Below are positions 33,412 to 41,415 of a stretch of 60,321 nt of DNA, one piece after another. The notes below the pieces were generated by a model. The model was not told the origin of the DNA. It did no database searches and saw only the letters and a program-made list of their open reading frames with translations. The translations under genes and the position numbers were made by a program. Numbering within the stretch: position 1 is the first letter of the stretch; each line of letters opens with the position of its first letter. This DNA comes from Nocardia nova (lineage in GTDB: Bacteria; Actinomycetota; Actinomycetes; Mycobacteriales; Mycobacteriaceae): NCBI RefSeq assembly GCF_002933465.1, contig NZ_PSZE01000038.1, positions 1-60,321 on the forward strand, written 5' to 3'.

Positions 33412-34173
33412 TCAGGCGTCGCGGCGGTCGACCACGATCAGCGCGGCACCGAACACGACCGCCACGAAGACGATGAAGTAGACCAGTCCGCCCCACGGTC
33501 CCCAGTGCCAGTGCGCCGCGGAGGACGTGTCCTCTCCGAGAAACCGGTTGATGTTGGCGAAGGGCAGGAACGGCTGCACGGTGCGGCCGAAGCTGCCGAA
33601 ACTACCCAGCAGCGTCTCGATCAGCAAGGGCCACAACACGATCAGCGAGATCGCCGCTGCCGATTGCCGCACCAGGGCGCCGATGCCGACCGACAGGACC
33701 ACCGCCAGGAAGGCATAGATCGCCAGTCCGTAGAGCGCGCGCCAATCGGCGTCCGAGCTCAGACTCATCTGCCGCCCCGCATCGCCGGCCAGCGGTTTCG
33801 CGATGAGATAGGCCAGCAGGCCCAGCACGAAGGTCAGCACCGCCGCGTAGGCGCCGGTCAGCAGGGCCTTGGTGGTCAGGACCAGCGATCGGTTCGGGGT
33901 CGCCTGGAAGGTGGTCCGGATGATGCCGAAGCGGTATTCACTGGTCACGGTGAGGGCGGCCATGATCATCAGGACCATGACGCCGAATCCGGAGACACCA
34001 ACCGTGGCGCCGGCGGTGGTCAGCGTGGTTTCGTTCTCATGGCCCATGCTCGCCCGCGATACGGCCGCGAACAGCGCGGCCATGCCCAGGCCCAGCGCCA
34101 CGACGATCGCCGAACACCACCACGGCGACCTGGTCGAGGTGAGTTTGATCCGCTCGGCGGTGACGACACCCAT
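33412..34173 (-). CDS. ABC-2 type transporter permease
   Basis: 253 residues with six predicted membrane helices, e.g. WCSAIVVALGLGMAALF (about 19-36), VMVLMIMAALTV, AAVLTFVLGLLAYL, AIYAFLAVVLSVGIGAL and a final LVYFIVFVAVVFGAALIVV. TSEYRFGIIRTTFQATPNR is the cytosolic coupling segment typical of ABC-2 permeases of the NatB/BcrB type. Its ATG overlaps the ATPase stop by one base (TGATG). Two identical permeases plus the ATPase probably form an exporter, often for peptides, lipids or antibiotics; cargo unknown. Confidence 0.87.
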   Translation of the reverse strand: MGVVTAERIKLTSTRSPWWCSAIVVALGLGMAALFAAVSRASMGHENETTLTTAGATVGVSGFGVMVLMIMAALTVTSEYRFGIIRTTFQATPNRSLVLTTKALLTGAYAAVLTFVLGLLAYLIAKPLAGDAGRQMSLSSDADWRALYGLAIYAFLAVVLSVGIGALVRQSAAAISLIVLWPLLIETLLGSFGSFGRTVQPFLPFANINRFLGEDTSSAAHWHWGPWGGLVYFIVFVAVVFGAALIVVDRRDA

Positions 34174-35138
34174 CAGAGCGCACCTCCCATCGCCTGCTCG
34201 ATGCCCTCACCGTGGTACTGCACCGCACCTCCGGTCATCCGCATGAACGCCTCCTCGAGCGAAGCCTGTTGCGGCGCAAGCTCATACAGGGTGATGCTGT
34301 TCGCGCCCGCCAATTTGCCGATGGCGTCGCTGGTTTCCCCGACCACCACCAGTGCGGGGGCGGTGTCGATCGCCCCTTCCCGGTCGGCCGCACTGCCGTC
34401 CTCGCGCACGGTCATCCCGTTCGAGGTGAGCAGGCTGCGCAGCTCGTCCAGCTGCGGACTGCGCACCCGCACGGTCGATTCCGACGACTTCGCGATGAAA
34501 TCGTTGGTATCGGTGTCCGCGATCAGCCTGCCGCGCCCGATCACGACCAGATGGTCGGCGGTCTGCGCCATTTCCGACAGCAGATGGCTCGACACCAGCA
34601 CGGTGCGCCCCTCGGCGGCCAGCCGCTGCATGAACCGACGGATCCACAGAATGCCCTCGGGGTCCAGGCCGTTGACCGGCTCGTCGAACAGCAGTACCGG
34701 CGGATCGCCGAGCAGCGCCCCGGCCAGGCCGAGCCGCTGCGACATGCCCAGCGAGAAGCCACCGGCCTTCTTGTTGGCGACCTCGGTCAGGCCCACCAGC
34801 CGCAGCACCTCTTCGACCCGGCTGACCGGAATGTCGTTGGTGGCGGCCATCCAGCGCAGATGCGAACGAGCCGACCGGTTCGGATGGACCCACTTGGCAT
34901 CCAGCAGGGCACCGACCGTGCGCAACGGGTGATCCAGCTCGCGGTAGCGCTTGCCCTGGATGAACGCCGTTCCGGCTGTGGGCTGATCCAAGCCGAGGAT
35001 CATCCGCATGGTGGTCGACTTACCGGCGCCGTTCGGGCCGAGGAACCCGGTCACCTTACCGGGTGCGACCGTGAACGACAGGTTCTCGACGGCAACGGTC
35101 GCACCGAAGCGCTTGGTAAGACCTCTGCATTCGATCAT
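34173..35138 (-). CDS. ABC transporter ATPase (exporter type)
   Basis: 321 residues. Walker A GPNGAGKST, signature FSLGMSQRLGLAG (a LSGGQ variant), Walker B VLLFDEPVNGLDPEG and the switch His (SSHLLSEM) are all present. A C-terminal ~90-residue regulatory tail is typical of multidrug/bacitracin-type ABC-2 systems (DrrA/BcrA). ATG 35138 was chosen. The gene pair is preceded by a perfect 16-bp palindrome. Powers the permease encoded immediately downstream. Confidence 0.9.
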   Translation of the reverse strand: MIECRGLTKRFGATVAVENLSFTVAPGKVTGFLGPNGAGKSTTMRMILGLDQPTAGTAFIQGKRYRELDHPLRTVGALLDAKWVHPNRSARSHLRWMAATNDIPVSRVEEVLRLVGLTEVANKKAGGFSLGMSQRLGLAGALLGDPPVLLFDEPVNGLDPEGILWIRRFMQRLAAEGRTVLVSSHLLSEMAQTADHLVVIGRGRLIADTDTNDFIAKSSESTVRVRSPQLDELRSLLTSNGMTVREDGSAADREGAIDTAPALVVVGETSDAIGKLAGANSITLYELAPQQASLEEAFMRMTGGAVQYHGEGIEQAMGGAL

Positions 35139-35197
35139 GGTCACCAGTCTTCCCGAGAAATCGGCACGCGACCATCGCCCACAGGTCGCGAGTCCGA

Positions 35198-35213
35198 TCA
35201 TCCTCGAGGATGA
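35198..35213. promoter_or_regulatory. Perfect 16-bp palindrome upstream of the ABC operon
   Basis: TCATCCTCGAGGATGA, 60 bases before the ATPase start. A fully symmetric 16-mer in the promoter region is a good candidate binding site for a dimeric repressor. No regulator gene is adjacent. Confidence 0.5.
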
Positions 35214-35272
35214 GGGGGACCCCTAGGGTCCGGGTGGGCTCACCCAGCCGCGACCTGGGGACATCCCCGTGT

Positions 35273-36049
35273 TCACACCGCGGGTGAGGAGGCCTGGGCC
35301 CAGAACCGCTTGGGGATGCGCCCGGCGTGGCGCGCCAGGTGACCGGCCTGCACCGCCGCGGCCATCGCCGTCGCCATCCGAGCCGGATGCCGGGCGCGGG
35401 TGACGGCGGTGGCCAGCAACACCGCCGAACAGCCGAGTTCCATCGCCAACGCCGCGTCACTCGCCGTGCCGATCCCCGCGTCGAGTACGACCGGAACCCC
35501 GGCGGCCGCGACGATCATCTCGATATTGTGCGGATTGCCGATGCCCAGACCGGTGCCGATCGGCGAACCGAGCGGCATCACCGCGGCACAACCAGCGTCT
35601 TCCAACCGTCGTGCCAGGACCGGATCGTCGGTGGTGTAGGGCAGCACCACGAAGCCGTCGTCGACCAATTGCTCCGCGGCCGAGACCAATTCGATGGCGT
35701 CCGGCAGCAGCGTGCGTTCGTCGGCGATGACCTCGAGTTTCACCCAGTCGGTCTCCAGCGCCTCGCGCGCCAGTTGTGCGGTGAGCACCGCCTCGGCCGC
35801 GGTGCGGCAGCCGGCGGTATTGGGCAGCGGGGCGATGTCGAGGCGTTTGAGCAGGTCGAGCACGCCCGTTCCGCCCGCGGCGTCGATGCGGCGCATGGCG
35901 ACCGTGGTCAATTCGGTGCCGGAGGCGACCAGCGCCTCCTCGAGCACCGCCAGATTCTCCGCCCCGCCGGTGCCCATGATCAGCCGGGAGCCGAATTCCC
36001 GATTCGCGATCCGCAGCGGCTCGTCCGGCAGCGGTTCGGTACCCGACAT
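35273..36049 (-). CDS. thiG: Thiazole synthase ThiG
   Basis: Forms the thiazole ring from DXP, dehydroglycine and ThiS-thiocarboxylate. 258 residues, TIM barrel. Motifs: LIMGTGG, TVAMRRIDAAGGTG, LPNTAGCRTAAEAVLTA (Schiff-base Lys follows in WVKLEVI), GSPIGTGLGIGNPHNI, VLDAGIGTASDAALAMELG. ATG 36049 is one base after the thiS stop; GTG 36058, overlapping thiS, is also possible. Third gene of thiO-thiS-thiG. Confidence 0.95.
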   Translation of the reverse strand: MSGTEPLPDEPLRIANREFGSRLIMGTGGAENLAVLEEALVASGTELTTVAMRRIDAAGGTGVLDLLKRLDIAPLPNTAGCRTAAEAVLTAQLAREALETDWVKLEVIADERTLLPDAIELVSAAEQLVDDGFVVLPYTTDDPVLARRLEDAGCAAVMPLGSPIGTGLGIGNPHNIEMIVAAAGVPVVLDAGIGTASDAALAMELGCSAVLLATAVTRARHPARMATAMAAAVQAGHLARHAGRIPKRFWAQASSPAV

Positions 36050-36050
36050 G

Positions 36051-36287
36051 TCAGCCACCCTGCACCGCCGTCAGGATCTCGATCTCCCAGCCCCGGCCGA
36101 CCGGCTCGTCCCACCGCGACTTCGGCAGCAGCGCACCGTCGACCGCCAGGGCCACGCCGCGGCACGGCAGTTCGAGACGCTCGAGCAGTTCCCGGACGGT
36201 GAGCGGCTCCGCGAAGACGTGTTCGGTGCCGTTCACCGTGACGCCGACGGGGATCGATGTGGACGCGGATCTCGGTTGCGCGGTCAC
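36051..36287 (-). CDS. thiS: Sulfur carrier protein ThiS
   Basis: 78 residues; ubiquitin-like fold ending in the essential Gly-Gly (ILTAVQGG) that is thiocarboxylated and gives sulfur to ThiG. VTVNGTEHVFAEPLTVRELL and VALAVDGALLPKSRW are typical. GTG 36287 follows GGAGGTAACCA and overlaps the thiO stop (GTGA). About 14 residues longer at the N-terminus than short ThiS proteins. Confidence 0.95.
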   Translation of the reverse strand: MTAQPRSASTSIPVGVTVNGTEHVFAEPLTVRELLERLELPCRGVALAVDGALLPKSRWDEPVGRGWEIEILTAVQGG

Positions 36288-37378
36288 TGGTTACCTCCTG
36301 ATGATGATGCGGGAGTGACGGTTTCGGCGGTGGCGAAGCGATGCGGATCGGCGGCCTTCGCCTCGGCGAGGACGTCTCCGGCCAGCAGCGCCGCCACCGC
36401 GTCGACGGTGATCGGTACGCCGAGGATGCCGTTGCGGCCGTGACCGGTGGCGGCGATCACCCGGTCCGAGAGCCATCCGATCAGCGGCAGATTGTCGGGT
36501 GTGCCGGGACGTCCGCCCGCGGCGGCCTCCGCCAGTTCGTATTCGCCGAGGGCCGGCCACACCGCCTCGGCGTCGGCGATCAGATCGCGGACCCCCGCGA
36601 CGGTCACGGTGGTGTCGAATCCGGCCTCGTACTGAGTAGCGCCGACCACCAGGCCGTCGGCCCGCGGGACCAGATAGACCGGCCGGCCGTGCACCCGCGC
36701 GCGGATCACCGAGGACGGCGGCGGTGGGGTGCCCGGGCGGCGGCGCAACCGCAGAATCTCGCCCTTGACCGGGCGCACCGGCAGATCCCACAGGCGGGCG
36801 CTGGCCGAACCCGCGGCCAGCACGATCCGGTCGTGGTCGAGTTCGTCCACAGCCGCCACCGACACCGGCTCGATCCGCACACCGGCATGTTCACAACCGC
36901 GACGCAAGGCGTCGAGGAGCAGTCGGTTGTCCACTGCCGGTTCGTCGACGGCGAGCAAGCCGGCCCGGACGGTGCGCGACAGTCCGGCCTCGGTCGCGCG
37001 GACCCCGGCCCGGTCGAGCACACGCATCGCATATCCGTGGGTGCCGCAGAAATCGGCGATCGTGCGCAGGTCCGCGGCATCGGCCGCGTCCAGCGCGAGG
37101 GTGAGGGTCTGTTCGGCCACGAAGACGTTCACCCCGGTGGCGTCGCGCAGCCGCGCGCCGAATTCCGGCCAGCGCCGCAGCGATGCCGCACCGAATTCGA
37201 GCAGATCGTCCTCGCCGGGCCAGCCCTCCGAGAGCGGGGCGAGCATGCCGCCCGCGACCCAGGACGCGCCGGACCCCACGCCGGGGTCGAGAATCGTCAC
37301 CGACCAGCCCTGTTCGGCGGCCCGCCAGGCCACCGCCAGACCGATCACACCCCCACCCACGACGGCCAGACTTCGCAT
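36284..37378 (-). CDS. thiO: Glycine oxidase ThiO
   Basis: FAD oxidase that makes dehydroglycine for ThiG. 364 residues. N-terminal dinucleotide motif VVGGGVIGLAVAWRAAEQG, then SWVAGGMLAPLSEG; C-terminal TGHGRNGILGVPITVDAVA closes the FAD site. ATG 37378 follows GGTGGAGTG. First gene of thiOSG, divergent from thiE across 146 bases. No TPP riboswitch is seen in front of it. Confidence 0.93.
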   Translation of the reverse strand: MRSLAVVGGGVIGLAVAWRAAEQGWSVTILDPGVGSGASWVAGGMLAPLSEGWPGEDDLLEFGAASLRRWPEFGARLRDATGVNVFVAEQTLTLALDAADAADLRTIADFCGTHGYAMRVLDRAGVRATEAGLSRTVRAGLLAVDEPAVDNRLLLDALRRGCEHAGVRIEPVSVAAVDELDHDRIVLAAGSASARLWDLPVRPVKGEILRLRRRPGTPPPPSSVIRARVHGRPVYLVPRADGLVVGATQYEAGFDTTVTVAGVRDLIADAEAVWPALGEYELAEAAAGGRPGTPDNLPLIGWLSDRVIAATGHGRNGILGVPITVDAVAALLAGDVLAEAKAADPHRFATAETVTPASSSGGNQ

Positions 37379-37524
37379 CACTCCACCTCGCTCGGGTCCC
37401 GGACTCGCACGCACCGCGCCGTGCACGGCCGACACCGGGAATCGGCGTTCCCGCGCGGCCGCCATCGCTGCGGGAATGCCCTCTTGTTTCGCCTCTCCAC
37501 GGTAGCGCGGCTACGGTCGAAGCC

Positions 37525-38229
37525 GTGCAACCGTCCCAACCGCAACGCCCGATGGCACCGCGCGAACGCCTGGCCTCGGCCCGGCTCTATCTGTGCACCG
37601 ACGCCCGGCGCGATACCGGTGATCTGGCCGCGTTCGCCGAGGCGGCGCTCTCCGGCGGCGTCGACATCATCCAGCTGCGTGACAAGGGTTCGGCCGGCGA
37701 GGCGAAGTTCGGGCCGCTCGAGGCCGGTGCCGAACTCGGTGCGCTGGCCGAGCTGAAGGCCGCGGCCCGCCGCCACGGCGCGTTGGTCGCCGTCAACGAC
37801 CGCGCCGATATCGCGCTGGCCGCCGGCGCCGATGTGCTGCATCTGGGCCAGGGCGACCTACCGCCCTGGTACGCCCGCCGGATCGTCGGGCCCGATGTGG
37901 TGATAGGCCGGTCCACCCACAATCGCAATCAGGCCGGACTCGCGGTCGTCGATGAGCACATCGACTACTTCTGCACCGGGCCGGTCTGGAATACGCCGAC
38001 CAAACCGGGCCGCACCGCGGCGGGTATCGAGTTGGTGCGGTCGACCGCGGAGTCGCATCCGACCCGGCCGTGGTTCGCGATCGGCGGTATCGATCGCGAC
38101 CGTCTGCCGGAGGTGCTCGCGGCCGGCGCCGAGCGGGTGGTCGTGGTGCGTGCCATCACCGCGGCGCGCGACCCCCAGGCCGCCGCCCGCGAACTCAAAC
38201 AGCGGCTGCTGGAGAACGCGGCGAACTGA
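37525..38229 (+). CDS. thiE: Thiamine-phosphate synthase ThiE
   Basis: Joins HMP-PP and thiazole phosphate to thiamine phosphate. 234 residues from GTG 37525 (ATG 37552 is the alternative). TIM-barrel motifs: LYLCTDARRDTGDL, GGVDIIQLRDKG (pyrophosphate Lys), VNDRADIALAAGADVLHLGQ, IGRSTHNRNQA, YFCTGPVWNTPTKPGR and FAIGGID. No ribosome site precedes GTG 37525. TACGGT sits 8 bases upstream as a possible -10, which would make the message leaderless, a common actinobacterial form (inference). Adjacent to thiOSG as in the remembered Rv0414c-0417 block. Confidence 0.94.
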   Translation: MQPSQPQRPMAPRERLASARLYLCTDARRDTGDLAAFAEAALSGGVDIIQLRDKGSAGEAKFGPLEAGAELGALAELKAAARRHGALVAVNDRADIALAAGADVLHLGQGDLPPWYARRIVGPDVVIGRSTHNRNQAGLAVVDEHIDYFCTGPVWNTPTKPGRTAAGIELVRSTAESHPTRPWFAIGGIDRDRLPEVLAAGAERVVVVRAITAARDPQAAARELKQRLLENAAN

Positions 38230-38276
38230 TCCACCGCCGTACACATGGGGAGGACACGGCTATCCGCACACGGCGT

Positions 38277-38948
38277 TCAGCCCAGCACCTGGTCGAGGGT
38301 CAGGACCAGCGTTTCCTCGTACCGCACGAAGCCACCGGACCCGTTGCCGCGCTGCGCGATCCGGGCGGTCGGCGCGGCCGAGTCGTGGGCGTCCAGCCAC
38401 AGAAATCCGCGATCGGCGAGGTCGATCGTGCGGGGCAGCACCGCCGCGATGGCAGCCGCCTCGGCGAGGCCGTCCAGTTCGAGCCGGGCCGCGGCCGCCC
38501 GCAATCCGGGCCATGCGGCGGCGAATCCGGGATGCAGCGGCCTGGCGTCGACCTCCTCCTCCGGAACCCACGCCAGCTCCGCGCTTTCGCGATTTGCCGT
38601 GGTAGCCAAGGTTTCCGACACGTCGGCCACCACGGTGGTGTAGGTCCAGCCGGAGTCCGCGGTACTCGTCACCCGGCTGCCGCGCACCCGCACCGCGTCC
38701 GGATCGATTCCGGCTTCTTCGTGCGCCTCGCGCACCGCAGCGTGCACGCTTGTCTCATGACTGTCGCGTGCACCACCGGGCAGCGCCCACGTTCCACCCT
38801 GATGGCTCCACGGCGCCCGATGTTGCAGCAGCACCAGTGCGCCGCCGCCCTGCCGGGGTGCCCGCAACAGCAGTCCGGCGGCCCCGAACAGGCCCCACTG
38901 CCGCGTCCCATCGGGGCTTTCCAAGAAGCCGTCTCCGTCACCGCGCAT
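38277..38948 (-). CDS. mutT3: NUDIX hydrolase, MutT3-like
   Basis: 223 residues. The Nudix box is complete: G-G-A-R-D-S-H-E ... V-R-E-A-H-E-E-A-G-I, i.e. GX5EX7REUXEEXGU, near residues 60-85. The family hydrolyses nucleoside diphosphates linked to X; MutT3 homologues clean oxidised nucleotides. ATG 38948 (MRGDGDGFLES) is preferred over a longer non-family extension. Convergent with thiE, divergent from glnX. The position matches Rv0413, from memory; substrate not proven. Confidence 0.85.
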   Translation of the reverse strand: MRGDGDGFLESPDGTRQWGLFGAAGLLLRAPRQGGGALVLLQHRAPWSHQGGTWALPGGARDSHETSVHAAVREAHEEAGIDPDAVRVRGSRVTSTADSGWTYTTVVADVSETLATTANRESAELAWVPEEEVDARPLHPGFAAAWPGLRAAAARLELDGLAEAAAIAAVLPRTIDLADRGFLWLDAHDSAAPTARIAQRGNGSGGFVRYEETLVLTLDQVLG

Positions 38949-39094
38949 GCTCCGCCTCGTCCTGATCCACGCCGGCGTCCTGATCGCCGGCCTCCGGGTA
39001 CCGCTGTCGTGACTGACACATATCGGGCGGTACCGGTACGACCACAATAAGCTCAGTCCGCACAATGCAACCCGCTGAACGAACGGAGGTGGGC

Positions 39095-40444
39095 ATGGCT
39101 CGAATCGGGTATTCGCGGCTCGACGAGCTGTCCCCGCGGGCCGCGGCTGCCGCCGTGCGCAGCCGGCTCGACGCGACCGATGTCCGGGCGTTCGCGCGCT
39201 CGTCGCCCGCCCGGCTGGTCGCGCTGGGCCTGCTGCTGCTCGGGCTGTGCCTGGTCAACGGCGCCATCACCTCGGGGGAGGTGGGCCACCGCCAGCACGC
39301 CCTGGACTATCTACTCGACGAGGCCGAACCCGACGCCAATTCCGCCCAACATCTCTACACCTCGCTGTCGGTGGCCGACGCCGCCGCCGGCACCGCCTTC
39401 ATCTCGGGCGGGCTGGAGCCGAAACCGGTACGCGACCGCTACGACCAGGCGGTCGGCGAGGCAGCGGCGGAACTGGTGGCCCAGTCCGACAACGCCGGGA
39501 CGCCGGGCTCGGCCACGCCCGATGCCGACACCCGCCTGCGCACCGGCGTGGCCACCGCACTGCCGGTCTACACCGGGCTGATCGAGACCGCGCGCGCCAA
39601 CAATCGCGAAGGCCATCCCGTCGGCGCCGCCTATCAGAGCGAGGCGTCGAATCTCATGCAGACCACCATGCTCCCGACCGCGCAGGAGTTACAGGAGCAC
39701 CGGTCCGCGGCGATCGCGGCGACCCAGCGTCAGCACGTGCGGCCCCCGTGGGCCGCGATCGTGCTGCCGATCCTGACCCTCGCCGCGCTGGTGGCGGCGC
39801 AGTTCTATCTGACCCGGCGCTGGCATCGGGTGCTCAATCCGGGGCTGCTGATGGCCTCCGGCATTCTGCTGATCCTGTTGGCCTGGACGGTGATCGCCGG
39901 ATCGTTCTCGGCGGTGGCGACCACGTCGGGACGCGACGACGGCGCGGTGCCGGGCGCACAGCTGACCGAGAGCCGCATCCTCGCCCAGCAGGCGCGAGCG
40001 GCGGAGACACTGAAACTGGTGCGCCGCGACGCCAGCGGCGACTACGACCACACCTACGACACCGCCACCGCACGGCTCGACGATCTGCTCACCCACTATC
40101 CCGGCGACGCACCGGGTGCCGACGATGTGCGCAATGCGCACGCGGCACTGGGCCGTTGGCGCTCGGCACATCAGCGGATGAACGACGCGCTGGGCCGCGG
40201 CGATTTCCCGGCGGCCACCGTGGTGGCGATCGGCGCGGATCCGGCGCAGGCCAGCGCCGCGGTCGACACCCTCGACACCGCGCTCGCCGCGGGCATGGGT
40301 GAGACGCGAAATACGTTGCGCGGGGAAATATCCGATGCGGCGCGTTCGCTGGATTTCCTGGCCCCGGGCGCGCTCACCCTGGCCGTGCTGTCGGCGGTGT
40401 TCGTGGTGGCCGGGCTGTGGCCGCGTTTGAGGGAGTACCGATGA
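39095..40444 (+). CDS. glnX: GlnX-like membrane protein
   Basis: 449 residues. Four membrane helices in two pairs: LVALGLLLLGLCLVNGAI (~45-62), a ~150-residue outer domain, IVLPILTLAALVAAQFYL and LLMASGILLILLAWTVIAGS (~225-275), a second outer domain, then LTLAVLSAVFVVAGLW. This sensor-like topology matches Rv0412c, shown in M. tuberculosis to work with GlnH in aspartate/glutamate sensing upstream of PknG. ATG 39095 follows ACGGAGGTGGGC. Its stop overlaps the glnH start (ATGA). Confidence 0.85.
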   Translation: MARIGYSRLDELSPRAAAAAVRSRLDATDVRAFARSSPARLVALGLLLLGLCLVNGAITSGEVGHRQHALDYLLDEAEPDANSAQHLYTSLSVADAAAGTAFISGGLEPKPVRDRYDQAVGEAAAELVAQSDNAGTPGSATPDADTRLRTGVATALPVYTGLIETARANNREGHPVGAAYQSEASNLMQTTMLPTAQELQEHRSAAIAATQRQHVRPPWAAIVLPILTLAALVAAQFYLTRRWHRVLNPGLLMASGILLILLAWTVIAGSFSAVATTSGRDDGAVPGAQLTESRILAQQARAAETLKLVRRDASGDYDHTYDTATARLDDLLTHYPGDAPGADDVRNAHAALGRWRSAHQRMNDALGRGDFPAATVVAIGADPAQASAAVDTLDTALAAGMGETRNTLRGEISDAARSLDFLAPGALTLAVLSAVFVVAGLWPRLREYR

Positions 40445-41412
40445 GGACGAGGCGGATCGCGGCAGCGGCATTGGCGGTATCGGCGCTACTGGCCGGCGGC
40501 TGCGGCGGTGCGCCGGCCACTCCGCGCACCGGTGGCAGCGGCAACTACACCGAACCGCCACTGCCCGCCAATGCCGTTGTGACACAACCACAGCCGGCCC
40601 CGGCTCCCGAGCTCGAACCGCAATGCGGTAATCCCACCGCCAGTCTGCGTCCCGGCGCCGACCACGGACCGGCGATCGACGCCGTCCGCGCGCGCGGGCG
40701 CTTACTGGTCGGCCTGGACCCGGGCAGCAATCTGTTCAGCTTCCGCGATCCGATCAGCGGCACCCTGGCCGGATTCGACGTCGACGTCGCCGCCGAGATC
40801 GCGCGCGATCTGTTCGGCGATCCGCGCCGCATCGAATACCGGATCCTCGGCTCGGCGGATCGCGAACGGGCACTGCAGGATCACAGCGTCGACGTCGTGG
40901 TGAAAACCATGACCATCACCTGCGATCGACGTCAGCGCGTGGACTTCTCCACCACGTATCTGATGTCACATCAGCGAGTGCTGGCAGTGAAGGGATCCGG
41001 CATCGGCTCGATGGCGGATCTGGCCGGTAAGCGCGTGTGCGCGGTGGGCGGCACCACCTCTCTCGACCGGATTCGGCACATCCAGCCGACGGCCGCGATC
41101 ATGACGGTCCCTACCTGGGCGGACTGCCTGGTGGTGTTGCAGCAGCGCCAGGTCGACGCGGTCAGCACCGACGACGCGCTGCTCGCCGGGCTGGCGACGC
41201 AGGATCCCTACGCCGAGGTGGTGGGCCCCGCCCTCAGCGACGAGCCCTACGGCGTCGGCGTTCCGAAGGGGAACGACGATATGGTCCGGTTCGTGAATGC
41301 CACCCTGCAGCGGTTGCGCACCGACGGCACCTGGGATCGGCTCTATCAGCATTGGCTGGCGCCCGCGCTGGGTTCCGCAGCCGGACCGCCGGAACCGACT
41401 TATCGGGACTGA
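40441..41412 (+). CDS. glnH: Solute-binding lipoprotein GlnH
   Basis: 323 residues. Signal peptide with lipobox LLAGGC (Cys ~21), a Pro-rich linker, then an amino-acid-binding fold (type 3 periplasmic binding): GRLLVGLDPGSNLFSFRDP, GTLAGFDVDVAAEIARDLF, DVVVKTMTITCDRRQRVDFS, GVGVPKGNDDMVRFVNATL. No ABC permease or ATPase gene is adjacent, so it should act as a receptor with GlnX, not as an importer. Coupled to glnX by ATGA and three bases from pknG. Likely ligands Asp/Glu/Asn by analogy. Confidence 0.9.
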   Translation: MRTRRIAAAALAVSALLAGGCGGAPATPRTGGSGNYTEPPLPANAVVTQPQPAPAPELEPQCGNPTASLRPGADHGPAIDAVRARGRLLVGLDPGSNLFSFRDPISGTLAGFDVDVAAEIARDLFGDPRRIEYRILGSADRERALQDHSVDVVVKTMTITCDRRQRVDFSTTYLMSHQRVLAVKGSGIGSMADLAGKRVCAVGGTTSLDRIRHIQPTAAIMTVPTWADCLVVLQQRQVDAVSTDDALLAGLATQDPYAEVVGPALSDEPYGVGVPKGNDDMVRFVNATLQRLRTDGTWDRLYQHWLAPALGSAAGPPEPTYRD

Positions 41413-41415
41413 TCG

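Noticed and set aside
37379..37524. Second TPP riboswitch between thiO and thiE
   Set aside because: Neither strand has the CTGAGA and GAACCTGA...TAATGCC segments.
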